Positions 31,803 through 40,556 are shown, numbered from the stretch's first letter. The stretch: DNA of 64,000 nt from Streptomyces sp. Tu 3180 (GCF_009852415.1 NZ_WOXS01000002.1:7852001-7916000); one strand, 5' to 3'. Numbers and translations are program-made. Notes: a model not told the origin generated them from the sequence alone.

Positions 31803-32207
31803 GTGCCCGGAATCGACGAGAGCCTGCTGGAGGCCATGCGCGTCCCGGGTGCCCGCGGGGCCCTGGTGGTCGACTGGATCAGCGGGCTCGCGCTGGGCGC
31901 GGTGGGCGAGGCGCCGGGCGGTGATCCGGAGGCGACGGCGGCGGAGACCGCCGAACTCGCCCGCCTCTCCACGGAGAGCGGCACCCTCGCGCCGGCCGAC
32001 GGCGGCGGACCCGCCGGGCCCGGCAAGGAGCCGCCCGTCCAGGACCTGATCCTCACCACCGCCGACGCCTACCACCTGCTGCGGTTCGTCGTCACCACCT
32101 TCGACAGCACGGTCTTCCTCTACCTGTGGCTCGACCGCGCCGACGGCAACCTCGCCCTGGCCCGGATCCGGCTGGCCGAGATGGCGGACAGGCTGGTGCT
32201 CGGATGA
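31803..32207 (+). CDS. roadblock-like protein A of a four-gene operon
   Basis: A 134-residue protein with the same plan as the protein at 33619-33993. An N-terminal helix (I-D-E-S-L-L-E-A-M) leads to A-L-V-V-D-W-I-S-G-L-A-L-G, then a variable Gly/Pro insert, then D-L-I-L-T-T-A-D-A-Y-H-L-L-R-F and F-L-Y-L-W-L-D-R-A-D-G-N-L-A-L-A-R-I-R-L. This is a divergent roadblock/LC7 fold, a family that modulates small GTPases as dimers. GTG 31803 follows GAGGGGGAT. Its stop overlaps the next start by four bases. The insert at about 45-80 is absent from the other copy. Confidence 0.72.
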   Translation: MPGIDESLLEAMRVPGARGALVVDWISGLALGAVGEAPGGDPEATAAETAELARLSTESGTLAPADGGGPAGPGKEPPVQDLILTTADAYHLLRFVVTTFDSTVFLYLWLDRADGNLALARIRLAEMADRLVLG

Positions 32208-32983
32208 CCACGGCGGCGCGTGCGGACGGATCCGCCCCGGACCTGCTCGGCACCCTCGCGGCCGACCGCGCCACCGGAGCGCTCTCCACGGAGTCCGGCG
32301 TCCTCTACCTCTCGGCGGGACAGGTCGTCCACGTCGAGTCCGCCCACAGCCCCGACGTCGGGGACCTGCTCACCCGCAGCGGTGCCGTCGCCCGGGACGG
32401 GTGGTGGGAGGCGGTCGAGCGGGCCGGGGCCCGGCACCGCGTCGGCCGCCAGCTGGTGGACAACGGGCGTCTCACCGCCGGCGCGCTCGAACTGTGCCAT
32501 CTGGGCGCGCTCTTCGACGCGGCGTACTTCGCACTCCCTCCCGACGGCACCGCGCTCCGCTTCCGCCCCGGAGTCGCGCACTGGTTCGGCTCGGTCCGCC
32601 CCGTACCGGTGGCGACGGTGCTGCGCGAGTCCTGGCGGCGCCGCGACCTGCTGCACCGCATCTGGCCCGACCCGGCCGTGGACACCGCCCCGCTCACCCG
32701 CGTGCCCGGCGTCGACCCCGCCGACCTGCCGCCCCGCCGCGGCCGCGCGTTCGCCCTGGTCGACGGCGGCCGCACCGCCGCACAGATCGCCTCGGCCCTG
32801 GCGTGCCGCACCTTCCACACCCTCGTCGAACTGCGCCGCCTCGCCGCCGACGGACTGGTCACCCCCGCGCCGCCCCCGCCCGCCGCGCCCGTCCACCCCG
32901 TCCCCGGCGAGGGCGGCTCGGCGTGGGACGAGCCCGACACAGCGCTGCTGAGACGGCTCCTGGACGCCTTGGAGGCACTGTGA
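32204..32983 (+). CDS. PATAN/DUF4388-like regulator in the roadblock operon
   Basis: A 259-residue protein. The N-terminal half (about 12-130) contains L-L-G-T-L-A-A-D-R-A-T-G-A-L and G-V-L-Y-L-S-A-G-Q-V-V-H-V-E-S, the pattern of PATAN (DUF4388) domains, which bring together response regulators and roadblock-type proteins. The C-terminal half includes G-R-T-A-A-Q-I-A-S-A-L-A-C-R-T-F-H-T-L-V-E-L-R-R-L-A-A-D-G-L-V, a winged-helix-like segment, so DNA binding is possible. The ATG overlaps the preceding stop (ATGA), meaning translational coupling. The assignment to PATAN is by pattern only. Confidence 0.65.
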   Translation: MTTAARADGSAPDLLGTLAADRATGALSTESGVLYLSAGQVVHVESAHSPDVGDLLTRSGAVARDGWWEAVERAGARHRVGRQLVDNGRLTAGALELCHLGALFDAAYFALPPDGTALRFRPGVAHWFGSVRPVPVATVLRESWRRRDLLHRIWPDPAVDTAPLTRVPGVDPADLPPRRGRAFALVDGGRTAAQIASALACRTFHTLVELRRLAADGLVTPAPPPPAAPVHPVPGEGGSAWDEPDTALLRRLLDALEAL

Positions 32984-33021
32984 TCCGCGCGCGCCGACAG
33001 CGTGCCGAAAGGAGACTGCTC

Positions 33022-33534
33022 ATGGCCGTCGAGACCGACGTGCTGGACGAACTGCGTCGGCTCCGCACCCGCGTACCCCGGCTGACGGGCTCCCTCGCGG
33101 CCACCGTCGACGGACTCGTCCTGGCCCACGACGCACCGGACACCGAACCGGAGGGACTGGCCGCGCTCACCGCCGCCGCGCTGGGGGTCGCCCACCGCAT
33201 GACGGACGCCGCCGCCCGCGGCGACTTCCGGGAGCTCCTGGTGCGCGGCACCCAGGGCTACATCGCCACCTACGCGGCCGGCACCACCGCCGTCCTCACC
33301 CTCCTCGCCGACGACCGGGTCAACGTGGGCCGGCTGCACCTGGAGGGCCGGCGCAGCGGCGCCCGGATCGCGGACCTCGTCGACATCCGCGTCGGTCCGG
33401 GCGGGGGCCGGCACGCCGACCGGACCTCGACCGCGGAACACCCCGCGCCGCCCCCGGACCCGGCCCGCCGCATCGGCACCCTCCCGGTGCGGACCCCGCA
33501 GCGGCCCGCGCCCCGCCCCCAGACCGGCGGCTGA
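33022..33534 (+). CDS. roadblock/LC7 (MglB-like) protein B
   Basis: A 170-residue protein. Residues 1-120 form a canonical roadblock/LC7 domain: L-D-E-L-R-R-L-R-T-R-V-P-R-L-T-G-S-L-A-A-T-V-D-G-L-V-L-A, then a helical A-A-L-T-A-A-A-L-G-V-A-H-R-M and the strand G-Y-I-A-T-Y-A-A-G. A Pro-rich tail follows. MglB-type proteins act as GTPase-activating dimers. ATG 33022 has AAAGGAG seven bases upstream; a coupled GTG at 32980 is the alternative. No GTPase gene is adjacent. Confidence 0.8.
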   Translation: MAVETDVLDELRRLRTRVPRLTGSLAATVDGLVLAHDAPDTEPEGLAALTAAALGVAHRMTDAAARGDFRELLVRGTQGYIATYAAGTTAVLTLLADDRVNVGRLHLEGRRSGARIADLVDIRVGPGGGRHADRTSTAEHPAPPPDPARRIGTLPVRTPQRPAPRPQTGG

Positions 33535-33618
33535 TCAGGCTTTCCCCCCGGGCCGCGCACCGGCACACGACCCGGCGGCCGGCCCGAACCACCCATCACG
33601 ACGGAAAGGACACCTTCC

Positions 33619-33993
33619 ATGGCCAACACCGAGACCGCGCTCAAGGAATGCCTCAGCTCCATCGACGGGGCGACGGCCGCCGCGCTCGTCGACTACACCA
33701 GCGGCATGGCCCTCGGCACCATCGGCGGCGGCAAGGACTTCAACCTGGAGGTCGCCGCCGCCGGCAACACGGACGTCGTGCGGTCCAAGCTGCGCACCAT
33801 GGAGCACCTGGGGCTGAAGGAGGAGATCGAGGACATCCTGATCACCCTGAACAGCCAGTACCACCTGATCCGTCTGCTGAAGGGGCGCGGCGGCAACGGC
33901 CTCTTCCTGTACCTGGTGCTCGAGGCGGGCCGGGCCAACCTGGCGATGGCGCGGCACCAGCTGCGCCGCATCGAGGCCGACCTCGAGGTCTGA
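33619..33993 (+). CDS. roadblock-like protein C
   Basis: A 124-residue protein homologous to the first gene of the operon (31803). It has A-L-V-D-Y-T-S-G-M-A-L-G-T-I-G-G-G, then I-L-I-T-L-N-S-Q-Y-H-L-I-R-L-L-K and F-L-Y-L-V-L-E-A-G-R-A-N-L-A-M-A-R-H-Q-L. It is compact, without the Gly/Pro insert of its paralogue. GAAAGGA precedes ATG 33619. As the last gene of the set it is followed by a strong terminator. The three roadblock-like proteins could form homo- or heterodimers. Confidence 0.78.
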   Translation: MANTETALKECLSSIDGATAAALVDYTSGMALGTIGGGKDFNLEVAAAGNTDVVRSKLRTMEHLGLKEEIEDILITLNSQYHLIRLLKGRGGNGLFLYLVLEAGRANLAMARHQLRRIEADLEV

Positions 33994-34013
33994 GCCGGCC
34001 CCCGGACGGATCA

Positions 34014-34053
34014 CCGGCCGGGGCCCCCGCACCGCGCGGAGGGCCCCGGCCGG
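34014..34053. terminator. 13-bp perfect stem between convergent genes
   Basis: CCGGCCGGGGCCC (34014-34026) pairs with GGGCCCCGGCCGG (34041-34053) over a 14-base loop. It closes the roadblock operon and faces the flavohaemoglobin stop at 34112. Confidence 0.75.
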
Positions 34054-34111
34054 CGCAGTGCGGTGAGGACACGGGCCGCCGGCCGTCACCGGGCCGCTGC
34101 GCCCGTGCGGG

Positions 34112-35314
34112 TCAGGCCGCGCCGGGCAGCCACAGGTCGGGGCCGAAGACCTCGTAGCGGATGTTGCGGGCGGGGACACCGGCGCCGAGCAGCCGGCCGC
34201 GCACGGTGCGCATGAACGGCAGCGGGCCGCACAGGTACACCGTCGCGTCCGCCGGGACGTCGATCCCGGTCAGGTCCATCAGCCCGCTGCGGGCGTCGGG
34301 CTCCTCGGCACCGGGACGCTCGTACCAGAAGACCGCCTCCGCGTCGGGCAGCCCGTCCACCGCCTCGCGGGTCTCGGCGCGCAGGGCGTGCTCGGCCGGC
34401 GAGCCGTCGGCGTGCAGCACGAGCACCCGGCGGGTGGAGCCGAGGGCGGCCAGCCGGGCGAGCATGCCCACCATGGGAGTGCAGCCGATGCCGGCCGAGA
34501 CCAGGACCAGGGGGGTGTCGGCGTCGTCCAGCGCCACGTCCCCGAAGGGCGCGGAGAGGATGAGTTCGTCCCCGGTGCCCGTGCGCTCGTGCAGCAGGTT
34601 GGAGACCTCGCCGTCGGGTGCGCCGTCCGCGCCGGCGACCCGCTCGACGGTGATGCGGCGCAGCTCGTCGCCGGGGTCGGAGGACAGGCTGTACTGGCGC
34701 AGCTGGTGCACCCCGTCGGGCATGAGCACCCGCACGCTGACGTACTGGCCCGCCCGGGCGCGCGGCGCGGGCCCGCCGTCGGCGGGGCGCAGCAGGAACG
34801 ACACCACGTCGTCCGTCTCCTCATGGCGTTCGACGACCGTCCAGCGGCGCCAGACGTCGCCCGGTGCGACGCCGGCGTCGTGGTACAGGCGCGCCTCCCG
34901 GGCGATGAGGGCCCCGGCCATCAGCCAGTACACCTCGTCCCAGGCGGCCGCGACCTCGGGGGTCACCGCCTCGCCCAGCACCTCGGCGATCGCACCGAAC
35001 AGGTACTTGTGCACGATCGTGTACTGGTCGTCGGTGATCCCGACCGCGGCGTGCTTGTGGGCGATCCGGGACAGCAGGGCGTCCGGCCGGGTGTCCGGGT
35101 CGGCGAGCAGCGCGCCCGCGAAACCGGCGATGGACCCGGCCAGGGCCCGGCGCTGGGCCCCGCTGGCCTGGTTGCCCCGGTTGAACATCCCGTCCAGCAG
35201 CTCGGGCCGGTCGTGGAACATGGTGTCGTAGAAACGCGTGGTGATCTCGTCGAGCGCTCCGGCCACGGCGGGCAGGGTGGCCCGCACCACTGCGGCGGAT
35301 TCTTCGGACAGCAT
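34112..35314 (-). CDS. hmp: flavohaemoglobin nitric oxide dioxygenase
   Basis: A 400-residue protein with a globin domain (1-140), a ferredoxin-reductase-type FAD domain (about 150-255; R-Q-Y-S-L-S) and an NAD(P) domain (about 265-395; G-I-G-C-T-P-M and Y-L-C-G-P-L-P-F-M). By alignment with E. coli Hmp, the globin has Tyr29 (B10), Gln54 (E7) and the proximal His88 in I-A-H-K-H. The enzyme converts NO and O2 to nitrate using NAD(P)H. GGGAGA precedes ATG 35314. It is divergent from an HTH-flavin-binding protein across 383 bases, so that protein could be its regulator; no NsrR-type gene is adjacent. Confidence 0.93.
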   Translation of the reverse strand: MLSEESAAVVRATLPAVAGALDEITTRFYDTMFHDRPELLDGMFNRGNQASGAQRRALAGSIAGFAGALLADPDTRPDALLSRIAHKHAAVGITDDQYTIVHKYLFGAIAEVLGEAVTPEVAAAWDEVYWLMAGALIAREARLYHDAGVAPGDVWRRWTVVERHEETDDVVSFLLRPADGGPAPRARAGQYVSVRVLMPDGVHQLRQYSLSSDPGDELRRITVERVAGADGAPDGEVSNLLHERTGTGDELILSAPFGDVALDDADTPLVLVSAGIGCTPMVGMLARLAALGSTRRVLVLHADGSPAEHALRAETREAVDGLPDAEAVFWYERPGAEEPDARSGLMDLTGIDVPADATVYLCGPLPFMRTVRGRLLGAGVPARNIRYEVFGPDLWLPGAA

Positions 35315-35697
35315 GGGGTCTCCCAGGAACGGGGCGGGACAGGGGCTCCGGCCGCGGATCGGGCCGGCGGCGGAACCTGTATGGCAACCCGGGGACCCCG
35401 TTTTCGCCGGTGACGGAGGTCAGGGCGGCAAGACGGGCCCATCGGCCCGCAGGAAGGGACCCCCGGTCCCGGGGGACGGGTGCCGGACGGGGCCGGTCGG
35501 CACTTCCCCGGGCCCGTCCGGCGCCACGCGCGGGGCCCGGCGCGCCCGCCGGACACCGGCGCACCGGCGGCCCGGGGCAGGGCCGTCCGGCCCATGCGGA
35601 ACACCGTCGAACCGGACAGACTGGACTCCCAAGGGGTGTCCGGGTGCCGAAGCGCCCCGGAGGTCCGACGCGCCGGACGTGAGAGGGAGTGGCCGTC
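35315..35697. other. divergent promoter region hmp / HTH-flavin gene
   Basis: 383 bases. Frames through it are Arg/Pro/Gly-rich and lack protein character. The segment 35585-35640 near the plus-strand gene is the probable promoter, but no hexamers are convincing. No NsrR-type palindrome was recognised. Confidence 0.4.
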
Positions 35698-36372
35698 ATG
35701 GCCGAGCAGGTCCCGCCGAACGCGGTGGAGGGCGCCCCGGTGGGCGACCTGGGACGCCGTCTGGCCCGGCGCCGCACGGAGCTGGGCCTCACCCGGAGGG
35801 AAGTGGCGGTCAGGTCGGGCCTGGCGCCCGGTTACCTGCGCTACCTGGAGGAACAGCCGGGCGCCGCGCCGGGCACGGGCGTCCTGCTCAGGCTGGCCGG
35901 CGTACTCGGGACCACGCTGAACCGGCTCACCGGCGGGGACGCCGACCTGCCGCCCGGCTCCGGGCGGGCCGCCCGCCACCCGGAGTTCACCGAGCTGGAC
36001 ACCGAGGAGTGCCGCGCCCTGCTCGGCACCCACGGCGTGGGACGGATCGCCGTGCCCACCGACGAGGGGCCGGTCATCGTCCCCGTCAACTACAGCGTCG
36101 TCGACGACGCGGTGGTCTTCCGCACCGGCCCCGGCACCACCCCCGCGGGGGCCTCCGGCCACCGGGTGGCCTTCGAGGTCGACCGGATCGACGACGCGCT
36201 GAGCCAGGGATGGAGCGTGCTGGTGCGCGGGGACGCGCGGGCCGTCACGGATCCGGACGAGGCGCGCCGCCTCGACGAGCGGGCGTTCAGCGAGCCCTGG
36301 GCGGGCGGCCGGCGCGAGCTGTGGACGCGGATCGATCCGCTGGAGGTGACCGGACGCCGCATCGAGGTGTGA
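35698..36372 (+). CDS. XRE-type HTH fused to pyridoxamine-5'-phosphate-oxidase-like flavin domain
   Basis: A 224-residue protein. An N-terminal XRE/Cro HTH (about 17-75; R-R-E-V-A-V-R-S-G-L-A-P-G-Y-L-R-Y-L-E-E) is followed by a split-barrel pyridoxamine-oxidase-like domain (about 95-220). That domain has V-G-R-I-A-V-P-T-D-E-G-P-V-I-V-P-V-N-Y, H-R-V-A-F-E-V-D-R-I-D and W-S-V-L-V-R-G-D-A-R. Such barrels bind FMN, F420 or haem. The fusion is a redox- or flavin-responsive regulator by inference. ATG 35698 is eight bases after GAGAGGGAG. It faces hmp divergently, which suggests a nitrosative-stress role. Confidence 0.82.
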   Translation: MAEQVPPNAVEGAPVGDLGRRLARRRTELGLTRREVAVRSGLAPGYLRYLEEQPGAAPGTGVLLRLAGVLGTTLNRLTGGDADLPPGSGRAARHPEFTELDTEECRALLGTHGVGRIAVPTDEGPVIVPVNYSVVDDAVVFRTGPGTTPAGASGHRVAFEVDRIDDALSQGWSVLVRGDARAVTDPDEARRLDERAFSEPWAGGRRELWTRIDPLEVTGRRIEV

Positions 36373-36423
36373 ACCGGCGGGGCGCAGGCCGGCGACCCGG
36401 CGGGCCCGGACCGGACGTACCGG

Positions 36424-36457
36424 CGGAGCGGCACCGCGGGGGATCGGTGCCGCTCCG
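36424..36457 (+). terminator. 12-bp stem after the HTH-flavin gene
   Basis: CGGAGCGGCACC (36424-36435) pairs with GGTGCCGCTCCG (36446-36457), 10-base loop. The palindrome GACACCGGTGTC follows immediately at 36457-36468. Confidence 0.65.
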
Positions 36458-37028
36458 ACACCGGTGTCGCCCGTCCGGCCGCCGCACCGCCGGGGCCGAA
36501 GGTCCCCGATCGGGACCGGCCGGCCCCAGCGGGACGGGACCACGGCCCGGGCGCCGCGAAACGGCCGTGGAACGGGTGCGCGCCGGCACGGGGCGCGACG
36601 AGCGGCCCGGGGGCGGCGCCGCACGTGCGGCCGGCGACGGCCCGGGCGTTCCGGCCGGGGGACGCCGCAGCGGTCCGCGCGACACGGCCGGGCGCGCGGG
36701 GCGGCCGGGCGTCCCCGGCTCCGCGGGCCGGGGCGCCGCACCGGCGCGGCAGGTGCCGGCGGGGGAGCGGCGGACGGCTCCCCCGCCGGCTCCGCGGGGA
36801 AGGCGCCGCATCGCGTGACGGGCCCCAGGGGGCCTCCCGGTGTGTGCTCCGCGCCCGCCGCGGGTACCCCGTGCGCAACCGCCGGCCGTGGCGGCCGCAC
36901 CGACCACGACGGCGTGGATCTCACCGTCGGTGACGGGTCCGGGACGGACCGCCGCGGCACGGTGCCCGGCATTCGTCGTACGGGACGTCCGAAGACGTGC
37001 GGCTGCCGTCGGCGGGAGGAGCGTCGAA
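36458..37028. other. long intergenic region, no gene seen
   Basis: About 570 bases before the second GH65 gene. Every frame on both strands is dominated by Arg, Gly and Pro, and no protein motif was found. The region is more GC-rich than its surroundings except near 36960-37000. A decayed gene cannot be excluded. Confidence 0.4.
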
Positions 37029-39398
37029 GTGACGGGCTGGACGTGGGAGTACGAGGGGTACGACCCCGCCGACGCGCGCCTGCGGGAATCGCTGTGCACC
37101 CTGGGCAACGGATACTTCGCCACCCGGGGCGCGCTGCCGGAGTGCACCGCGGACGGGGTGCACTACCCGGGCACCTACGTGGCCGGCTGCTACAACCGGC
37201 TCACCTCCGAGGTGGCCGGGCGGCAGGTCGAGAACGAGGACATGGTCAACCTCCCCAACTGGCTGCCGCTGCGCTTCCGCCTGCCCGGCGAGCCCTGGCT
37301 CACCCCCGACACCGCGACCGTGCTCGGCCACCGCGAGACCCTGCACCTGTCCTCCGGGCTGCTGGAGCGCAGCACGCGGTACGACCTCGGCGCGGGCCGG
37401 GCGCTGCTGGTGCGCCAGCAGCGGCTCGTGCACATGGCCGACCCGCACCTGGCCGCACTGCGCACCGAATTCACCGCCGAGGGCTTCTCCGGCACCCTCG
37501 AGACCGAGGCGGCGCTCGACGGCGGCGTCACCAACGCGGGCGTGCCCCGCTACCGGGAGCTGGACGGCCGCCATCTGACCCACGTGCTCACCGGAACGGC
37601 CACCTCGGACACCGTCTGGCTGCGCTGCCGCACCCGCACCTCCGACGTCCGGGTCGCCCTCGCCGCCCGGCTCACGTCGGGCGCGCCCGTCGGGAGCCGG
37701 CACGACCGCCCGCGCGCCCTCCAGACGACCCGTCTGGACCTGGCCGCCGGCCGCCCCGCCACCGTCGACAAGATCGTCGCCCTGCACACCTCCCGCGATC
37801 CGGCGATCAGCGACCCGCTGCACGCCGCCGTCGACCGGGTGGGCCGGGCGGGCGGTTTCGACGAACTGCTCCGGCCGCACCTGACGGCCTGGCACCAGCT
37901 GTGGCGCCGCGCCGAACTGGACGTGCCCGGCGAGGCGGGCCGCATCCTCCGGCTGCACCTCTTCCACGTGCTGCAGACCCTCTCGCCGCACACCGCGGAC
38001 CTGGACGTGGGGGTCCCGGCCCGGGGCCTGCACGGCGAGGCCTACCGCGGCCACGTCTTCTGGGACGAGCTGTTCGTCCTGCCGTACCTCAACCTGCACT
38101 TCCCGGAGGTCTCCCGGGCGCTGCTGCACTACCGGCACCGCCGCCTGGAACGAGCCCGCACCGCCGCGCGGGACGCGGGACGCCGGGGGGCGATGTACCC
38201 CTGGCAGAGCGGCAGCGACGGCCGGGAGGAGACCCAGCAGCTGCACCTCAACCCGCACTCCGGCCGCTGGCTGCCCGACCACTCCCGCCTCCAGCACCAC
38301 GTGGGATCGGCGATCGCGTACAACGTGTGGCAGTACTGCGAGGCCAGCGGGGACGAGGAGTTCCTGCACACCAAGGGCGCCGAGATGCTGCTGCAGATCT
38401 CCCGCTTCTGGGCGGACTCGGCCACCTACGACGAACGGCTGGGCCGGTACCGCATCAAGGGCGTGGTCGGCCCGGACGAGTACCACGACGCGTACCCGGA
38501 CGCCGCCGGGCCGGGACTCGACGACAACGCCTACACCAACGTCACGGCCACCTGGGTGCTCACCCGCACCCTGGACGTGCTGCGGGGCCTCCCCGAGCCG
38601 CGCCGCCGGGAACTCGACGAGCGGACCGGACTGGACGCGGGCGAACTCGACGCGTGGGACCACATCTCCCGCACCCTGCACGTCCCCTTCCACAACGGCG
38701 TCATCAGCCAGTTCGAGGGCTACGGCGAACTCGCCGAACTCGACTGGCGGGGCTACCGCCGGCGCTACGGCGACATCCGGCGCCTGGACCGGATCCTGGA
38801 GGCCGAGGGCGACACCGTCAACCGCTACCAGGCCTCCAAGCAGGCGGACGTCCTGATGCTCGGCTACCTCTTCTCGCCCACCGAGCTCCAGGGCGTCTTC
38901 CGCCGGCTGGGCCTGAGCCTGGACGAACGGACCTGGCGGCGCACGGTGGACCACTACCTGCACCGCACCAGCCACGGGTCCACCCTCAGCGGCCTGGTCC
39001 ACGGCCGGGTCCTCGCCCGGGCCCGGCGCGCGGACGCCTGGAAGTTCTGCCAGGAGGCCCTCCAGGCGGACATCGCCGACATCCAGGGCGGCACCACCGG
39101 CGAGGGCATCCACCTCGGCGCGATGGCCGGCACCCTCGATCTCGTCCAGCGCGGGCTGACCGGGCTGGAGCCCCGCGGCGGGGCCCTGTGGCTCGACCCG
39201 GTGCCCCTGCCGGAGCTGTCCTCCTACGGCTTCACCCTGCGCTACCACGGCCACTGGGGCGTGCGGCTGCGGCTGGAACACGGCCTGCTGGAGGTCGCCG
39301 TGCCCTCGTCCGGCCGGTCGCCGATCGACGTGCACCTCCCGGACCGCACCGTCCGCCTCCAGCCGGGCGAGACGGACCAGCTGGTCCTCCCGGGCTGA
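37029..39398 (+). CDS. second GH65 family glycoside hydrolase/phosphorylase
   Basis: A 789-residue GH65 enzyme: N-terminal beta-sandwich (about 1-265, opening W-T-W-E-Y-E-G-Y-D-P), (alpha/alpha)6 barrel (about 310-690; G-H-V-F-W-D-E-L-F-V-L-P-Y) and a C-terminal beta domain. The catalytic acid is Glu484 in V-G-P-D-E-Y-H, with the D-D-N-A-Y-T-N phosphate-site motif and R-Y-Q-A-S-K-Q-A-D later. Compared with the GH65 at 9305 it has W-Q-S-G-S-D-G-R-E-E-T in the substrate region, closer to maltose/trehalose or kojibiose-type clades. There is no HAD mutase next to it. GGGAGGAG precedes GTG 37029. Specificity is unknown. Confidence 0.9.
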   Translation: MTGWTWEYEGYDPADARLRESLCTLGNGYFATRGALPECTADGVHYPGTYVAGCYNRLTSEVAGRQVENEDMVNLPNWLPLRFRLPGEPWLTPDTATVLGHRETLHLSSGLLERSTRYDLGAGRALLVRQQRLVHMADPHLAALRTEFTAEGFSGTLETEAALDGGVTNAGVPRYRELDGRHLTHVLTGTATSDTVWLRCRTRTSDVRVALAARLTSGAPVGSRHDRPRALQTTRLDLAAGRPATVDKIVALHTSRDPAISDPLHAAVDRVGRAGGFDELLRPHLTAWHQLWRRAELDVPGEAGRILRLHLFHVLQTLSPHTADLDVGVPARGLHGEAYRGHVFWDELFVLPYLNLHFPEVSRALLHYRHRRLERARTAARDAGRRGAMYPWQSGSDGREETQQLHLNPHSGRWLPDHSRLQHHVGSAIAYNVWQYCEASGDEEFLHTKGAEMLLQISRFWADSATYDERLGRYRIKGVVGPDEYHDAYPDAAGPGLDDNAYTNVTATWVLTRTLDVLRGLPEPRRRELDERTGLDAGELDAWDHISRTLHVPFHNGVISQFEGYGELAELDWRGYRRRYGDIRRLDRILEAEGDTVNRYQASKQADVLMLGYLFSPTELQGVFRRLGLSLDERTWRRTVDHYLHRTSHGSTLSGLVHGRVLARARRADAWKFCQEALQADIADIQGGTTGEGIHLGAMAGTLDLVQRGLTGLEPRGGALWLDPVPLPELSSYGFTLRYHGHWGVRLRLEHGLLEVAVPSSGRSPIDVHLPDRTVRLQPGETDQLVLPG

Positions 39399-39512
39399 CC
39401 GGGCGCCGGGGCGGAGGGCCCCCGGGCCGTTCGGCCCCGGTGGTGCCCGTCCGGCCCATGGACCGGGCGTCCGTTCCGCCGGACGCTCGAGGTGTGGAAG
39501 GAGGCGGACGCC

Positions 39513-40022
39513 ATGACCGAGAGCGTGCTCGTCGCCTACGGAAGCACCAACGGATCGACCGCTCGGATCGCCGAGGCCGTGGCCGCGGCGCTGCGGAAGG
39601 AGGGACTGACGGCCGACACCGCGCCGGCCGGCACCGTCACGGACGTCACGCCGTACGACGGGGTCGTCCTCGGCGGCGGCCTGTACGCCGGGCGGTGGCA
39701 CAAGGACGCACGCAGGTTCGCACGGCGGCACCGGCGGTCCCTCGCCGAACGCCCGCTGTGGCTCTTCAGCAGCGGGCCCCTCGACACCTCGGCCGCCGAG
39801 CGGGACGTCCCGCCCGTGCCCGGTGTGCGGCGGACGGGGGACCGGCTCGACGCCAGGGGACACGTCACCTTCGGCGGCTGCCTGGAGGAGGGCGCGAAGG
39901 GACGTGTCGCACGGATGATCCTGCGCGGGGGCAGGGGCGGGGACTTCCGGGACTTCGCCGCCGTCGAACGGTGGGCGGCCGGGGTCGCCCGCGAGCTGTC
40001 GGGCGACCGGCGGGCCCGGTGA
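39513..40022 (+). CDS. flavodoxin-domain protein (HemG-like)
   Basis: A 169-residue flavodoxin fold. The FMN phosphate loop is A-Y-G-S-T-N-G-S-T, the second FMN loop is V-L-G-G-G-L-Y-A-G-R-W-H, and a segment L-W-L-F-S-S-G-P-L-D-T-S follows. This combination is typical of the short flavodoxin/menaquinone-dependent protoporphyrinogen oxidase (HemG) group, but actinobacteria usually use HemY, so another redox role is likely. GGAAGGAGG (39496-39504) precedes ATG 39513. It converges on the secreted lamin-tail gene. Confidence 0.82.
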   Translation: MTESVLVAYGSTNGSTARIAEAVAAALRKEGLTADTAPAGTVTDVTPYDGVVLGGGLYAGRWHKDARRFARRHRRSLAERPLWLFSSGPLDTSAAERDVPPVPGVRRTGDRLDARGHVTFGGCLEEGAKGRVARMILRGGRGGDFRDFAAVERWAAGVARELSGDRRAR

Positions 40023-40058
40023 GCCCCCGGCACCGGGCCGGGCCCGCCTGACGCCGGA

Positions 40059-40556
40059 TCACTGGTGGAACGCGATGTACCCGTTGCCGTCCGGGTCGGA
40101 GCCGCGCTTGGTGTACGCGTGGACGTCGGCGCGGCTGCCCGTGGGCTTGTAGAGGTAGACCGTGTCCTTGTCGTTGTTCCACATGAAGTTGCAGTTGTCG
40201 CGGTACACGACGTTGTACTTGCCGGAGTCGTCGCCGTTGCCGCCGCGCAGCTTCACGTAGTCGCCGGGCTGGAGGTGGTGGTCGGCGGTGAACGCGAACC
40301 GGTTCCCGGCGGCGTCCTTGACGACGTACCCCCTGAGGTTGACCGTCTTCGACGACGAGTAGTTCTTGACGGTCAGGTACTCCTCGTCGGTGTTGCCGGT
40401 GGAGCACCGGTTGGAGTCGCTGCCGGGCGCGTCGTACTGGATCCCGCGCACCTTCAGCGCGGAGGTGTACTCGGCGGCCTGCGCCGGAACGGCGGTCAGA
40501 GCGGCCAGCGCGCCCACGGCGGCGGTGGTGGCGACGACGGCGGTGCGTATGCGCAT
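40059..40556 (-). CDS. secreted lamin-tail-domain protein
   Basis: A 165-residue protein with a typical Sec signal peptide (M-R-I-R-T-A-V-V-A-T-T-A-A-V-G-A, Ala-rich to about residue 28, A-Q-A-A cleavage region). A lamin-tail (LTD) immunoglobulin-like domain follows, with E-E-Y-L-T-V-K-N-Y-S, V-N-L-R-G-Y-V-V-K-D-A-A-G, L-Q-P-G-D-Y-V-K-L-R-G-G and N-N-D-K-D-T-V-Y-L-Y. Bacterial LTDs occur in secreted nucleases and cell-surface proteins and may bind DNA or membranes. AGGGGGATGAG precedes ATG 40556. The two Cys residues could form a disulfide. Confidence 0.85.
   Translation of the reverse strand: MRIRTAVVATTAAVGALAALTAVPAQAAEYTSALKVRGIQYDAPGSDSNRCSTGNTDEEYLTVKNYSSSKTVNLRGYVVKDAAGNRFAFTADHHLQPGDYVKLRGGNGDDSGKYNVVYRDNCNFMWNNDKDTVYLYKPTGSRADVHAYTKRGSDPDGNGYIAFHQ

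Noticed and set aside
36464..37028. Frames in the long spacer before the second GH65 gene
   Set aside because: Arg/Gly/Pro runs with no conserved motif on either strand, so no gene is called.
36921..39863. A minus-strand frame of about 980 codons opposite the second GH65 gene
   Set aside because: Same antisense-shadow pattern; the plus strand has intact GH65 motifs and a ribosome-binding site.
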